Position numbers and translations under genes: made by a program. A stretch of DNA of 38,207 bases, taken from the NCBI GenBank assembly GCA_905221605.1, contig CAJNDS010002461.1, positions 126,001 to 164,207 on the forward strand, written 5' to 3'. Of this stretch, positions 28,024-38,207 are shown piece by piece; the first letter of the stretch is position 1; every line of letters begins with the position of its first letter. The stretch is from Symbiodinium natans (Eukaryota > Sar > Dinophyceae > Suessiales > Symbiodiniaceae). Under the pieces are notes generated by a model that did not search any database, had not been told where the DNA came from, and saw only the letters and a list, made by a program, of their open reading frames with translations.

Positions 28024-30597
28024 CTGTCATAGAAAGGGAATATTTGCGATCTCTTTCCGAGCCGGGCGCCCCAAGGTTTGGTGTGCTGCATTGCTCTCAG
28101 CAACTGGGAGAGTGTAATTGAAGAAGAGCTGATCACTGTGTTTGCCCTTCAAACATGGTCTCGCCCGGACAGCCGCATATGGACTGTCGCAGGCACAGCG
28201 GGCTCAAGAGAGCTCTAAACGCTTGAGCTTGCAGCTCTTTGCAGCAACGGAACTGAAGCCTCTCTTATAATAGTCAAGGACCTGCGAAAGTTGCCAGGCC
28301 TTAACTACCTCTGCGCAGGAGCTCGACTTCTGCGTCCACGTGTCACGGTGACGGATGACGTACTGATATCCTGAAGATGTGTCAGGCTTGGGCATCAATG
28401 TTTCGGCTGCGCGTGCCTTTGCTGCATTTGCCATTGATGTTTCTTTCCCTCACACACAAAATCCGGAGAAGCTGGGCCCACCACGAAATGCTATATCCAA
28501 CGCCTTGCAACGCAAGATAATGGAAGTAGAGTGAGCACGGCAGCTGCACCACAGAACAATAAGTCAAGAAGTACAGTACACGCTCGGCGCTTCGTGATAT
28601 TGAACTGCAGAAAATGTTTCCGCTGCAGCGGCCTCCAGCCCTCGAGAGTCTGTAGTCGTTGGAGCACACAAAATTCTTCGTCGAAATCTACAAACCACTT
28701 AGGTTCCCTACATTTTGGATCCGGGCAAGTATATACTTCAGAAAGCCAAAATAGCGATCGAAATTCTGAGAACTGGCCACTTGTTTTCAGATCGGCCACA
28801 GCTGCAGCTTGGGACTGTAACTCAACATTCGACACTGAATTCCTTGAATGGAGCACAGCACAGGATGGCAGAGTCTGGGGCGGTCACCCAGCAGTACGGC
28901 CGTGGCACTTTGCCCACAGCCCTGTCAACGCAGTAGCCATTGTCATAGCTGACCTGGGATGGCCGCTTCCCCATTGCTTTACATATTACTTCGTATTACA
29001 AGTCACATGGTGCTTCAGTGTTGCTTCAACCTATCTTCAATCACACCGAAAGCCATGGCCAACAGCCACGTCATTTCTTGAAGCCTTAAACGAGTTAAAC
29101 CAGGAGATTTCCCGTTTCGGAAGGAGCGCCGCACAGAGGATTCGTGGTATTGTCTTCGACAGACCACCGTCCTCAGCGTCCTGGGCGCTGTGTGTTTTGT
29201 CGGTGTAGCTGTGCAGGGCCTTGTCATGACGTGAGTCCGACCGGCTACCACCGGGCCAAAAGAAACCAATCGTCCCTCTAAACCCTCGGGATCCCTCGGG
29301 CGTGGTCCTGTTCCCAGGCGGATAAATGCGCCCGGAGAGCTGCATATCGCCCCGCATAGCCTGGGCTATGACTCGGAGTCACACCCAACATGATATGCCA
29401 TGAGAAGCTATCACTCACGAAACGATGACGGTAATTTTAAGTTTCAACTAGTTCTAACTCTAACTACGAAGCACGACTCGCTCTCTGTGCTAGAGACAGG
29501 CAACAGGAGCCGCAGGAGAAGCCCACGAGCGCCACCAGGCGCCCGGGGTAGCGGCGACCGACCTCGAGCAGGACCTCGTCCAGGTCCTGAACTGGAGGAG
29601 GTCTTCCAATGTCTTTCGAGAGCTTGCAGATGCTTGCAGTTTTGCTTGCAGTTTTGCTTGCAGTTTTGCTTGCAGTTTTGCTTGCAGTTTCATGAAGGAG
29701 CTAGGAGACCCTAAACCCCCTAAACCCTGATGGTGTCTATGGGCGCACTTGCAGCTGTAGGGCTGCGAGATGCTGCAGGGTACTGTTCACTGCTTCCAAA
29801 CTTCCAGACATGAAACGTCATGCAGAACTCTGAGTGCGGCCCTTCCGGGAGAGGAATTGCTTTGGAGTGCAATTCTCGCATGTGGCATTCTGTCCGAAAG
29901 AGCGGTCCTCGTCAATTCCGTACAAGGTCATCCGAGCGGAGTCCGCCTCCATTTTCACGTTGCCATATCCACGGCGGTTCATCACCCTGGAATGCACTCC
30001 GCCGTGTTCAACGTATGTCGGAAGCTGGTGAGGACGAGTCGACAGTCGAAAGTGCACCATCTGTATGAAGAAGGGTGACATAGAAGAGGGAGAAGCTTGA
30101 ATGCGACTCTCAAAACACCAGTCAAACCAGAGACTCCGGATCACAAAAGCGAGCCTGCCGAGAATACATAAGGCCAACCAAACTCCAATCAAATCCCTGT
30201 CTGGTCAACGCCTGTGCATTCACCGACTATGAAGCAGGTGCCCCACGAGCCGCAGGACTGCTGCAGGCAAGGAGCACGGCGGTCAAACCACGGCTAGCCA
30301 GCTCAACAGCCATGTCCTCACGATCTCAGGGAGCTCTCGAGTCGCGCAGTAGCCGAAATAACTTCGATCCCACCCATTAGCTGGTCCAGGCACCGACTAG
30401 ACATCCTACGTATGCTGCAAGTGGAGGAAACGCCTTTGACTTGGGACTGAATGGCTTGCCTTGCAGATTGATGGGTTGCACAGGTTTTGTTGAGCGTTGA
30501 ACATGGTTCTTGTCACTAGCTGTCACAAGCAACAATACATGCTCATCCGTGTCAACAGGGATGCCCTCGGCTCCTTCATCGTTGCACTGAAGCTTCC
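26798..30597 (-). CDS. Alpha/beta-hydrolase, EMB8/YheT/ABHD1-3 type (N-terminus incomplete)
   Basis: Members of this family are serine hydrolases acting on lipid or carboxylester substrates; the substrate here cannot be predicted. Exons that fit the family in order are about 30521-30597 (DTDEHVLLLVT), 30276-30316 (DMAVELASRGLTA), 29914-29986 (VMNRRGYGN...TLYGI), 29505-29586 (nucleophile), about 29308-29360 (YAGRYAALRAHLSAWEQ), about 28922-28953 (VSYDNGYCVD), about 28246-28330 (VLDYYKRGFSSV), 27967-28023, 27666-27697, 27491-27527, 27260-27309, 27100-27117 and 26798-26900. Most neighbours join in phase. The region 28340-28920 should hold one or more unplaced exons, and the first exon or exons above 30597 were not found. 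The stop is TGA at 26800-26798, after AELKQAILMRI. No signal peptide or membrane anchor could be assigned. Confidence 0.9.
29632..29690. repeat. 12-bp tandem repeat, five copies
   Basis: GCTTGCAGTTTT is repeated about five times without a break. It sits in the hydrolase intron between exons 29505-29586 and 29914-29986, about 45 bp from the nucleophile exon acceptor. The unit is a multiple of three, so it stays open in several frames and produces false Leu-Gln or Lys-Leu-Gln proteins. Confidence 0.95.
29708..29728. repeat. Short interstitial telomere-like sequence
   Basis: The plus strand reads ACCCTAAACCCCCTAAACCC, two units of the CCCTAAA type. It is in the same hydrolase intron as the 12-bp repeat. 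Similar short pieces lie at 36664-36684 and 37017-37036. Confidence 0.6.
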
Positions 30598-31158
30598 CTG
30601 CAACAGCTGGTAGTGCGAACATCGTGGTCGGGGTCTAGTGTCTAGTGGCCACAATGGAGAGTATGAGGGCCAAGGTTTCATCGAGCTTAGGCACATTGGG
30701 TTGTTGAACATAGGTGACTTGAGAAACATCAGGCCACGAGCATCACATGCGTGTGAAGGTCATGTGATTTTGTTTCTACCAGCATCTACAGAAGCACACG
30801 CTGCTGTTGTCCGAAGGTTGCAGCCCGCTGCATGGGCCCAGGACTCTGCAGTCGAGCTGTGCTTTTGTTCCAAGCGCTTTGCGGGCAGTTTGAGGCTTCG
30901 TGCGGGGTCAGGCTTCATGGGCAACTACAACATTCAGCGTCAGACTGAAGAGCATCACCAAAGGGCAGAACAACTTGACACTGCTCCACCCCTCATAGCT
31001 TGAACACAGACCCGAAGCTCAAGCACAGAAGCCAATGGTGGCCTGGATGGCCCCGTGCAGAAGGATGCAGACCGGGCCATCCGGGCAAGCCTGGTTCAAC
31101 CCCGATCCCCTCCTGAGCCTGAAATCTGTTGAGGCCTTTAAATGCCTGTTTCGGCTGC

Positions 31159-31176
31159 ATATATATATATATATAT
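31159..31176. repeat. AT dinucleotide repeat
   Basis: About nine AT units on the plus strand. A second TATG/TATA-rich patch lies at 31382-31420, directly before a GA-rich tract. Confidence 0.9.
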
Positions 31177-31429
31177 GTGGGCTCCCCGGAGTTGAAGATC
31201 CCTCTTTCTCCTTGCTTCTCTCCTTCAGTTCCCTCTCTTGTTCCAATTTTTCATGTGTTTTCTATCTCCCTGAGTTCTCTTTTGTCCACCTTCGCCCCAC
31301 GTCTCTGTCCCTGTCCCTTCTCCTCATGGTGTGCGGGAAAATCGTTGCGATGCAGACCATGTCGGCTAAGTCTGTCAGTGCATGTGTATATGTACATATG
31401 TATGTATATGTATATATATAGGGAAGAAA

Positions 31430-31519
31430 GGGCGAGAGAGAGAGAGAGAGAGGGAGAGAGAGAGAGAGAGAGGGAGAGCGAGAGCGAGAGGCAGAAGGGA
31501 GAGTGAGACAGAGACAGAG
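31430..31519. repeat. GA-rich simple sequence tract
   Basis: The plus strand is mostly GA dinucleotide, with GGGAGA and GAGC interruptions, from about 31430 to 31519. It is similar in type to the tract at 11836. Arg/Glu- or Ser/Leu-rich frames across it are artefacts. Confidence 0.95.
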
Positions 31520-31647
31520 CCACTGCCACATGCTGCCGCAGAAGAGCCGTGCCGAAGCGCGGCTCCACCCAGTCCAGAGCGATCTGCGAAGTGTCCCGCA
31601 ACTCCAGCATCCTCAGCACAGCAAAAAGGAGAAGAGCAAGAACTGCA

Positions 31648-31779
31648 ATGGGCAAGAAGAAGAAGAAGCAAAAGGCATTTGATCAGATGCACATTCAGCA
31701 GTCTCCGACTCGGAAGCCTTTGAGGGTTCCGGACAGCACCATCCCATCAGCTTTCACATTGAGGCATGCTATCCTCTGA
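31648..31779 (+). other. Weak plus-strand start-like frame (Lys-rich N-terminus)
   Basis: An ATG at 31648 opens MGKKKKKQKAFDQMHIQQSP and runs 43 codons to a stop at 31779. The Lys-rich start resembles many nucleolar or ribosome-related proteins, but poly-Lys also arises from AAG repeats. It is on the opposite strand to the identified genes. No second exon was linked, so this may be chance. Confidence 0.2.
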
Positions 31780-32628
31780 AATCAGTCAGGGCTCTGCCGC
31801 TGATAAACCCCTGACTGCAGGAAACTGCGGACCTCCTGAGCATCGCAATGGGGCAGGAAACCGAAGCCGCTAGATGCGAGTCGATTACTTCGAGCCCGCT
31901 CTAGGCTCTCTGGGTCTGGGCGGTCTGGGATACCGTGGCTACCTCTCAGAGGGTTTGGGGAACTTCGGCCCCGAGAAGGTCCTGGAGCCCAGCGAAAGAC
32001 CCAAATCAAGGACGCCCGGTGCGTGTCCTTCAGCCCGAGCAGGAACACTTGCTGCATGGCAGTATGAGCATAAAACGTCGGCCAATACCTTGGCCGCTGT
32101 TGGCACAAAAACGCAAGGTTCTGGATACTCAGTGGCCATACACTCGTTCACACAATGAGCCTGTGAAGACCCCCGAGCCTCCAGACGTCGCCCACACCCA
32201 CACCCCCTTCCTGTTGTCAAACTATCCCTCCTCGCAAGGCACCTTCACCCTAACACATGCCATCGCTGCTACTTGTATCACTTGAAGACTGAAGAGTGCT
32301 GTTGTCAGCAAAGCGATGCCTTCATGACTTCAAGTCAAACCACTGCTGGAGCAGTGGTTCAACATGGTCCAATGGCTCAACCGGTTTCAGAAGTCCTCAG
32401 CATCGGCAACCACCCCCGAAACCTTGCAGCGAGTTGCGCCAAAACCGTACTTTGCACTTACTGCAGACATGGCACACGGCGTGCAGTGCTGGACACCGCG
32501 CTACAATGCGCTGCATGAGCTGCGCAGGGGTGGCGGGATCAAACTTCCAGCATGCCAGCCCAAAGCGATACCGTAAGTCCCTGCGGCAAAAGCCTGCAAG
32601 CCTTCAAACCTCCAATGCCTTGCCATAC

Positions 32629-32734
32629 CTTCCAGTGAGCAGCGGAAGCTCCTTATGCTTTGCTTTTCTCGCGGCCTGCCGTGATGGGTCCGAGTCATCT
32701 GTCTTCGAGAAGTGAACGAGCACACGGCGGACGC
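32629..32734 (-). other. Candidate exon of an unidentified protein
   Basis: This 106-nt segment starts after TTGCAAG and ends at a good AG/GTATGG donor. It reads GVRRVLVHFSKTDDSDPSRQ, then AARKAKHKELPLLTG. Charge pattern and splice sites support coding sequence. The frame is open further upstream, so the acceptor choice is uncertain. The family is not recognised. Confidence 0.4.
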
Positions 32735-33648
32735 CTTGCAAGTTCACACAGCGGGCCGTCGCATTAGTGGATTCCTGGCGCGGAATCAGGGAAGCCACAG
32801 AGATCCTTGCTGCCAGGGTTCTGTGCAGGTAGTGCAGTGCCCACGCTGCCAGCAGCGCCTTGTTTCTTGCGGAAGTTCCCTCTCTGGTACCTGGGACCTC
32901 CTGGGACCTGGGAGGGGGAACCTTCTTCGCTGAGGCTGGTACATAGCACAAGCGCCGGGAGAGCTTCGACAGTCTTTGCCGGAGCCACCGTGCGATGTTG
33001 ATTAGCCTGGGCGATGTCGGAAAGGCCCGACAAAAAATTAGGAAATTCATGTGTACCTAAGTATGTACGTCTGCATGTCTGTTTGAAAATTAGTACATGT
33101 GTGCATGCATATGCATGCGCTTGGTAACCGTGTACCTACTGTGCTTTGTGTTTCTGCTTGGCTTTTCAACGCTCCCACCCGAGTCTCGCTTTTATGTGCC
33201 GTGCATGTTCTATCACTCACGTCTGATGCGGGAAGTCTGAGACTTCTAATGTCAGCACAGGGCCATGCGAATTAAAACTTGAATATGTTTCAAGTGTTAC
33301 TTGAGATGCTGGGCTTGAAGACTGCCTTTCGAGGAGTCTCCATCCTCAATTCTCAAAACCCAGGACTTGAATAAACACTTGAGAAGTTGTTCAACAGTTT
33401 TTTCAATATCCTGGGTTGAAAGAGTGAAAGCCGAAGATTCCCAAGGAAAGGCCCCCAGGAGGAATCCGCAACACCCAATCCCCAACCCCAGGATTGTGAG
33501 TAAACATGTTGGAAAACGATTCAAGCCTGTGTTCGATAATGTTGACTTCACATTAGTGATCCCGCTACAATCCCGGGGGCCGGAACACAATAATATCGGC
33601 CGCCACAATTATAAAATCACGCTTGTTCCTAATTTTTTTTTTGAGGGA

Positions 33649-33779
33649 GATGTTCCAGGTTACTTAAACTGATAAGTTTAAGGGGGGGGGAAGTTTAGAG
33701 CTTGCTGGCTGCAGGGTGATGCTCCAGGTTGCTTAAACTTATAAGTTTAAGGGGGGAGTTTAGAGCTTGCTGGCTGCAG
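33649..33779. repeat. Tandem duplication with a 20-bp palindrome
   Basis: Two units, 33649-33717 and 33718-33779, share GATGYTCCAGGTT, a TTAAACT..TAAGTTTAAGG core, a G run and TTTAGAGCTTGCTGGCTGCAG. In the second unit the core CTTAAACTTATAAGTTTAAG (33732-33751) is a perfect palindrome. In the first unit the centre has one change (ACTGATAAG). Confidence 0.85.
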
Positions 33780-33792
33780 ACACTCTTTTTTG

Positions 33793-34181
<389 letters not shown>

Positions 34182-34818
34182 CTAATACTAAAACTAATAG
34201 AAAATGCTACCAGGGTTTAGGCGAATGCAATTGAGGAGGCCCTGGCCGAAAAGATTGATCAACCAAGGGGGGGTTATTAATGTGAAGTCAACATTAACCC
34301 AGGTGTGAAGATTGAGGATTGAAGATTCTTCAAAGAACCATTTCCTGAGAATCGTCCATCCTCGAATCTGCAATGTTGCCTCCAACGGTTTATTAAGCCG
34401 CCAAGTGCAGACAGGGACCTATTCTGAGGCGTGCCTTCACCCCTGAAAGGCCCTGAAGGCCGCCGAATCTCCATCTTGCTGATAGCCGTTAGTTTAGACG
34501 CAGCTTCGCATGCAACTCCTGCAAAATGCCTCAATTACCGAGGTGCAAAGGAAATCGGACACTCAAGGCTGAAGCTGCAGCCATCGCGGCGAGGCGGGAG
34601 AATTTTTCGGGACAAGACTAGTCCTCTCAGTGTTGAAGGCTCTGGTCCATAGGACAAGCTGCAAGGACCTCGAATATATGTCTGAGCCCTAGTGTGAGAG
34701 TTGTGAGTGACCCTCACGTGCGGGCGGTCATCTCTTTGGCTCTTGGCGAGTCGCCCTGCACATGGTGCCATGGTTGGGCCCTAAGAGCCAAGAGAGCAGG
34801 TAGACAAAACATTCTCAC

Positions 34819-34942
34819 CTTCTTCATGCGGGCACTCTTCGGGGAAGCTTCTTCCGAGGCGAAGCCCAAATCTTGATACATCTTGATAACTCTGAGGGCT
34901 GCAAGTTGCGAGAGTTCTGAGAGCTTCTCGGACCAAACTCCC
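34819..34942 (-). other. Candidate exon of an unidentified protein, helical
   Basis: This 124-nt segment starts after GCTCAG and ends at a canonical AAG/GTGAGA donor. It reads VWSEKLSELSQLAALRVIKM, then YQDLGFASEEASPKSARMKK. The composition is that of amphipathic helices. Both splice sites are good. The family is not recognised and no partner exon was found. Confidence 0.45.
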
Positions 34943-35339
34943 CTGAGCTGACAAAATCCTGGGAAGGTCCTCCCCAAACCCAGGATGGCACAGCCCCAGG
35001 TTTGCTTTAAGCAACGCTCAGCTCTCCCCCTTCCTCTGAGAATTTGATTGCCTCTTTTGAAGGGAAGAGACTGGCTGACTGGCCTCGGCGGGCTCCAACT
35101 CACGGTCCTCCATGTGGGGGGGAAAGCTTGGGAGGCGCGCGGCCCAAATTTTTTTGCTTGGGGGAGAGGGAGCAACTTCTAAGTTTGGTGGATGGAGAGC
35201 TTCTCCGAGGCTCGCGGCCCCTGGCGCTGCTGTGCGTCCTCTACGGGATGCCACGGGAGTTCCAGCCCCACACGGCGAGAGGCATCATACCTGGGCGTCA
35301 GTGAGGGCCAGCTCCGCACTTGTGTTGCTATGCTGGCGC

Positions 35340-35480
35340 AGAGACAAGGCTGCCAAACTGAGCCTATTGCAAAAGGACCGGCAAAGCACCACATTGAGGC
35401 TGCGACTCATCCAACTCGCGGGCACAGCGCAGAACGTCTTGAGCCACTTCCTGCATGAACAGCAAAGCTCAGCAACGGGT
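35340..35480 (+). other. Candidate plus-strand exon, helical, unidentified
   Basis: After GCGCAG the plus strand reads DKAAKLSLLQKDRQSTTLRL, then RLIQLAGTAQNVLSHFLHEQ. The opposite strand in the same place reads a Cys-rich, less protein-like sequence, so plus is favoured. If real, it marks a change of transcription direction at the right end of the window. Confidence 0.3.
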
Positions 35481-35929
35481 CTCACAAAGGGTCTCCGATG
35501 AAATGCCGATGAAGCGATTGAAAACGCGCAGAATTGAGCCGGCAAAGGAAACTGAGGAGCACGTCGTTAGATGAAACATCACCCATGCTAGTACCCGTTC
35601 GAGGCATCTTCGGGCACTGCCTCACCAAAGCGGCCACGCACCTGACAAAAGCAAGCTCCAAAAAGGTTCAACAACACACGTCAGGACATGAGAACTGAGG
35701 GTTTAAGGGTTGAGAGTTCCGCCGCTTAGCTACAATTAGCTACCCCCATCCATTAGCTACCCCCATACACTCCCATCCACCTTTCGGCCTCACCCGGTAT
35801 GGGTCTGATCATATTTGCGGTCTGCAGAAACCAGCATCGGATCAAAACACACCGTCCCGAGGGTACTGGGACAGCCTCAAACGATGGAGTCAGGACACTT
35901 TATAAGACGTTGAGGAAAACACGAAGCGG

Positions 35930-36375
35930 TGGGAGACCCAACGCGTACTCGGGCGAGATGGAAGAAATCAGACGCTCGCCGAAGCGATCGCCTCGCCCAA
36001 AACTTTGCATGGCCGAGTTCCTTGAGAACGAGGATGAGTCTTCCATCGATCCGCAGCAGCCGAAGAGAGCATGATGGCTGCGAATTCGCAAGGATTGCCC
36101 AGCAGAGCCGCTACCACGATGCAGGCGGCCATCAAGGGCAACAATGTCCGCTCGGTCGTTGGGTTGTTCCAGAAGCGTCCCGACATGCGCCGAGTAGCAT
36201 GCCACCGAAGACGTTTTCCATGACTTGGAACAAACCACTTGACAGGCTTGACAGGTGACCTGTGTCGGCCGATGCTCGCGATGATCGGGGTCCAGCGTGC
36301 CCCAACATAACCCCGTATCTCCTGGTGGCCCATCATGGAAGGGCGGCAGCGCGAGACACCACACAAAGACACCAC
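35930..36375. other. Region open on both strands, coding strand undecided
   Basis: On the plus strand, MAEFLENEDESSIDPQQPKR (about 36008-36067) is followed in another frame by QAAIKGNNVRSVVGLFQKRP (about 36120-36180). On the minus strand a 135-codon frame (35968-36375) includes the hydrophobic stretch LLPLMAACIVVAALLGN. Both look plausible, and at most one is likely real. Evidence is too thin for a function. Confidence 0.25.
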
Positions 36376-36724
36376 GAGACACAGCAGGAATGACTACATG
36401 GTGAGAAGAAGGTGCCCATCCTATCAGCCCTACGAGCCCCAAAGTCAGGGCCCCTCTCCCACCTCCTCCAGGGACAGCCGAAGCAGGCCACCCCGCGCCG
36501 CCCACCTGGATGTTCGTCGCGCTCCCTAAGCATACTCAGCCGAATTGGGTCAGATGTTGTTCTGGCATGGTATTTCAGCCTGTACCTCGTTGGAGAAGTT
36601 CGAAACGCCCCGCACCGCCCCTCATCCATTGACTGGAAGTGTCAGAAGCCGTACGGCCACTACTCCCCCAAACCCCTAAACCCTGAGGAAGGCAGACTGC
36701 GAGAAATGCAACTTTCCGGCAGCA

Positions 36725-36900
36725 TATTTTGAAAACTAAACTTCGTATATTTTTCCTACGCAATTTTGTGTTCTATGAGAAGTTATACTATATTATACAT
36801 GTATTGCCTGCTATGATATATGTTATCTTGTCTGACATAACAATATGATGCTATTTGGTATAATGTCGGTCATACTATGCTATAGTGTGTACTCTGTATC
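36725..36900. other. AT-rich island in GC-rich DNA
   Basis: About 175 bases are rich in A and T, with repeated words such as ATACTAT, TATTATAC and GATATATG, unlike the flanking DNA. No gene is seen here. It lies just right of a short telomere-like piece (36664-36684). Confidence 0.6.
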
Positions 36901-38207
36901 CCATGAGTGCACATATTCTCTGGGACCACGGCTTCACCCGGCCGGTTTTCGGACTGTACCTCAAGGGGACATTCTCTGGAAACCCTCTCAGATGCTCTTA
37001 AGAGGCATCTTTCTTGTTAGGGGTTAGGGTTTGGGTGGCCGGCTGCGTGTGAGTGTTTCGACATCTCTGGAGGTCAGGCTGCTTAATGCAGAACAGCCTC
37101 TTTAGACTGCATGGCGTGCAAAGAACACGAAAACCAGAGGTGTGAAGCGGCTTCGACTTCGATGCAGCGAACCTGGGGCATTTCTAAGACCTGACACTGA
37201 CACCCCCACCCCAGATCCCTGCTGCAGGGCTGACGGGCGAAAGCCAGGATCTCCCAGCAAGCTCACCTGATTTTTGGAGAAAGAAAGGAGGACCTACTAC
37301 GGCGCGCAGTACTCTTTCCATACCTCACATCCAGGATGTTGGTGCCCGTCAATGCGATCTACTGTGACTGAACGATGACGTGTGCTTTCATGACTTGGGC
37401 TCGAAGGAGAGCTTAACTGAGGCTCACCCGCCACCCCAAGCGAGACTCGACTTCACACGTAAAACGGTGCCCCTTTTCCCCCCAGTACACTGGAGGCCCC
37501 GGGCATCCTGAAGGATGCCCTCTGCGTCGGGGAGGCAGCCGCCCTGCAGGGGCCATGGAGGGCCAAAGGTGTTGGGCGGGCAGATCAAAACGCAGGTGCT
37601 GCGTACATGCCTTTCGCTCCAACACCCCCCAGAAACAAGGCACACAATCGAGAGGAAGCTCGCGCTCCAGGTTGCCCGCTGATCAAACTCACAACATCTT
37701 GGGCGCTGAATACTGAAGAGGAGCTTCTTGACAACTTGATCAGAAGAAAGCCCTAAAAGATCCTAAAAGCTGCAACCCGAGAAACAATTAAGAGGCCCCA
37801 ACCGGACACTTCTCGCGCTTGGGGGCCTGCAGAAGCCCTGCATCTCGGGCGGCGAGGCCCTGCTTTGGCATCGAGGCAGAAAGGTGGGAAGAATGACCAC
37901 GATTCCAAACTTCGGCTTTCTAGACTGCTGCTTCTTAAACACAAACCTTGTCACCCGATGTCAAGCGAACCCACCTGTGCGGCCACAAGTCGCTCGTCCA
38001 GCCGCCCGGCCACCTCTTAGGTGAAGAGCTCACCAGAGCTGTCAAGAGAGTGCAGCTATCAGTGGAAACCCGGAGACCCGCTTTCTGACTTCTCACAGTT
38101 TAACGTGAAGCAAAGCAAGCCACAACCAGAACCGGCATCGCCTTTGTGGGGATGCAGGCGCCGCGCCACTTGGCCTGTGCCCACACTGGACGGTCGGAGT
38201 TCAAACG
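36901..38207. other. Right flank, no recognisable gene
   Basis: Only short frames are present. A possible minus-strand exon near 37880-37950 reads TRFVFKKQQSRKPKFGIVVI, with a plausible AAG/G acceptor, but nothing links to it. A telomere-like GGGGTTAGGGTTTGGG lies at 37017-37036. Confidence 0.4.

Larger units (their letters stand above)
29505..29986 (-). other. Hydrolase core exons with nucleophile elbow GFSCG
   Basis: Exon 29914-29986 carries NRRGYG, the motif that in this family follows the oxyanion-side strand. It joins through a GA donor to exon 29505-29586, which reads DLDEVLLEVGRRYPGRLVAL then VGFSCGS. GFSCG is a G-x-S-x-G nucleophile elbow, so Ser in that motif is the predicted catalytic residue. 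The intron between them contains a 12-bp tandem repeat. The second exon uses a GT donor and continues in phase to 29360. Confidence 0.9.

Noticed and set aside
28531-29208. Plus-strand frame of 225 codons
   Set aside because: It lies antisense to hydrolase exons and introns, shows no domain, and its length is within chance for this GC content.
31251-31692. Ser/Leu-rich and Arg/Glu-rich frames on both strands
   Set aside because: They read through the GA and TATG simple repeats at 31382-31519.

Overview
The window reads as nuclear DNA of a dinoflagellate, most likely a Symbiodinium-type alga. This rests on four signs: three recognisable eukaryotic genes cut into many very short exons; intron donors that are mostly GC or GA instead of GT; acceptors that are AG followed by G; and short TTTAGGG-type telomere-like stretches inside the window. 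No bacterial operon, plasmid, phage or virus signature was found. Genes were recovered by translating both strands and joining exons whose phases and protein families agree. Exon ends are therefore read by eye, and may slide by a base or so where the same base sits on both sides of a junction.

All three identified genes lie on the minus strand, so transcription runs from right to left as a one-way gene array. In that order they are: (1) an alpha/beta-hydrolase of the EMB8/YheT/ABHD1-3 type, 30.6 to 26.8 kb, with Ser, Asp and His catalytic residues on separate exons; (2) a six-transmembrane voltage-gated cation channel with two C-terminal EF-hands, 21.15 to 16.08 kb; (3) a near-complete SRP54, the GTPase subunit of the signal recognition particle, 9.08 to 1.59 kb, in at least 31 exons.

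Between them lie exon-like fragments that could not be assigned to a family: 9.4-10.7 kb (unknown gene with a Cys-rich motif), 22.3-23.9 kb (possibly the channel N-terminus), 25.5-25.7 kb (two joinable exons), 32.6-32.7 kb and 34.8-34.9 kb (minus strand), and weak plus-strand candidates at 31.65, 35.35 and 36.0 kb. The stretches 0-1.6 kb, 10.9-15.5 kb and 36.7-38.2 kb hold no gene I can recognise.

Repeats are mainly simple: a CTA tract of about 390 bp inside an inverted repeat (33.5-34.3 kb), two GA-rich tracts, a 12-bp intronic tandem repeat, and a duplicated unit with a 20-bp palindrome. The three genes have unrelated jobs (lipid or ester metabolism, membrane excitability, protein targeting). 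Their shared feature is gene structure: micro-exons of 12-30 nt, several of which carry or split key functional motifs.
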